Shown here in pieces: positions 56,803 through 57,644 of a stretch of 57,644 bases of DNA. This DNA is from Acetobacteraceae bacterium ESL0709. GTDB lineage: Bacteria; Pseudomonadota; Alphaproteobacteria; Acetobacterales; Acetobacteraceae. How positions within the stretch are numbered: position 1 is the first letter of the stretch; every line of letters begins with the position of its first letter. A program made the translations under genes and the position numbers. The notes under the pieces are model-generated. The model did no database searches and had not been told where the DNA came from. It worked only from the letters and a program-made list of their open reading frames with translations. The stretch is taken from the NCBI GenBank assembly GCA_029433415.1, contig JAQTIA010000001.1, positions 1 through 57,644 on the forward strand, given 5' to 3'.

Positions 56803-57644
56803 TTTACTTTATCCCCAATTTAACTGAAACTTAGGCGGTCTTTTATAACCATAGATTATCTAGGATATAAGCACAAACAAAATTGCCCTTTAAAAATAAT
56901 TTCTCCTGTAAAATCTTTCTTCCTTATCTGAATTCCATAGAATCGGTGTATTTATTGGTCAAAAATAATGGATAGAATATTCAGCCTATTAAAGCGGCGG
57001 CGTATTTAAAACTCCATTTTTAGAATTATGCAGCTAGATAAACAGCATCTGGAGATATAAATATCAAACTCAACAATATATTTCCCGCAGGTAATTTGTA
57101 AGTCCAAAAATTAATGGCCGATAGAATAATAAATGCAAAACGGCAAATCTTCACCGTGGGTCAGTTAATCACAGCGATGTAAAATTTTTTGCCTTGGGCC
57201 AAAAGGGCCGTTTTATTTTCAAAATTATCAGCGATTGAAAAACAATCGCTCCGCCCCCAATCAGCAATTGTCAGGTCTTATCATACCGCGAAAATAAAGT
57301 GAGGTCATGGTTTTTAAAGGTGGATTATCAAAATTTTCCTTAATGTAATTAATGTCCAGGGTTTGTCTTAACCTTTGTTTTTTTATTTACGTAATAACGA
57401 AAGTTATCACTATATTCATTCTAAAAAATTACTCAAAGAAATATCTAACGCTCATTAACAATAACTGCTCATTAACAATTTCTTTGTTGTACTTCTCTAA
57501 GATTGATGTGCATCCATCACCATATTGTAAATCTTTCATATTGAAGCGATGCTATTGCCGACGCAAATATATTCAGGTCATAATAAGGGAAAGCAAGAGG
57601 ATGTTCTCTCAGGGTTCATTTAAAGAAGTTATAGACCACACAAC
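56803..57644. other. AT-rich region without a recognisable gene
   Basis: The last 840 bases have stops in all frames and no tRNA, rRNA or transposase motifs. A 13-base direct repeat lies at 57450-57479. This looks like decayed intergenic or gene remnant sequence. Confidence 0.5.
57450..57479. repeat. Tandem 13-base direct repeat
   Basis: GCTCATTAACAAT occurs at 57450-57462 and 57467-57479, four bases apart. It could be a small regulator site or a chance duplication in AT-rich sequence. Confidence 0.6.

Overview
The window looks like an origin-proximal stretch of an alphaproteobacterial chromosome, most probably an acetic acid bacterium (Acetobacteraceae) or close relative. Three things point there: the rho / mnmE / mnmG / rsmG / parA / parB block, a maf-hemE divergent pair with DnaA-box-like sites (the classic alphaproteobacterial origin neighbourhood), and the family resemblance of many proteins. 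Housekeeping genes have moderate GC, while several islands are very AT-rich and full of broken genes. This suggests a host-restricted lineage undergoing gene loss. That lifestyle, and the placement below order level, are inference.

Layout. 1-4.4 kb: a decayed glycosyltransferase copy, a frameshifted TPR gene, an intact family 4 glycosyltransferase with an extra C-terminal beta-rich module, and an empty AT-rich stretch. 4.4-6.6 kb: an outer-membrane polysaccharide export lipoprotein and a fatty acid hydroxylase. 6.6-10.6 kb: tRNA-Ala, maf, a candidate replication origin, then hemE, a HAD phosphatase, hemJ and a DedA protein with a non-ATG start. 10.8-17.5 kb: an S9 peptidase, a MATE pump, a metal-binding HMA protein, an SDR enzyme and htpG. 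17.6-23 kb: a glycosyltransferase, an odd AT-rich gene and a graveyard of three broken IS5-type transposases. 23-32 kb: a capsule ABC-export and synthesis cluster (kpsE-kpsM-kpsT, a glycosyltransferase, kpsS, a one-domain kpsC and an LtaS-like phosphotransferase). 32-34.7 kb: a ZnuABC-type metal importer. 34.7-38.1 kb: rfbBACD for dTDP-L-rhamnose. 38.4-42.8 kb: histidine phosphatase, flippase, an unrecognised protein and two paralogous P-loop kinases. 42.9-50.4 kb: tRNA-Lys, parB, parA, rsmG with an embedded parS, mnmG, mnmE, ogt and rho. 50.8-52.4 kb: an orphan 2-oxoacid dehydrogenase E2 and a DUF3597 protein. 52.5-57.6 kb: a decayed ahcY and about 4 kb of eroded sequence.

How the genes work together. 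Most accessory genes build and export surface polysaccharide. RfbBACD supplies dTDP-rhamnose and the glycosyltransferases assemble chains. KpsS and KpsC are expected to make the lipid-linked Kdo primer. KpsM and KpsT form the inner-membrane exporter, KpsE spans the periplasm, and the SLBB lipoprotein forms the outer-membrane exit. The 38-43 kb set (flippase plus phosphatase and kinases) may handle a second glycan or a phosphorylated intermediate.

The points most worth checking are: the candidate oriC with nine GTAC tetranucleotides in 200 bp; a near-perfect parS in rsmG and a second parS-like site in htpG; a beta-rich C-terminal module shared by two otherwise unrelated surface-polysaccharide proteins; the E2 enzyme without its E1/E3-binding domain; and an ahcY pseudogene that decays unevenly from its 5' end.
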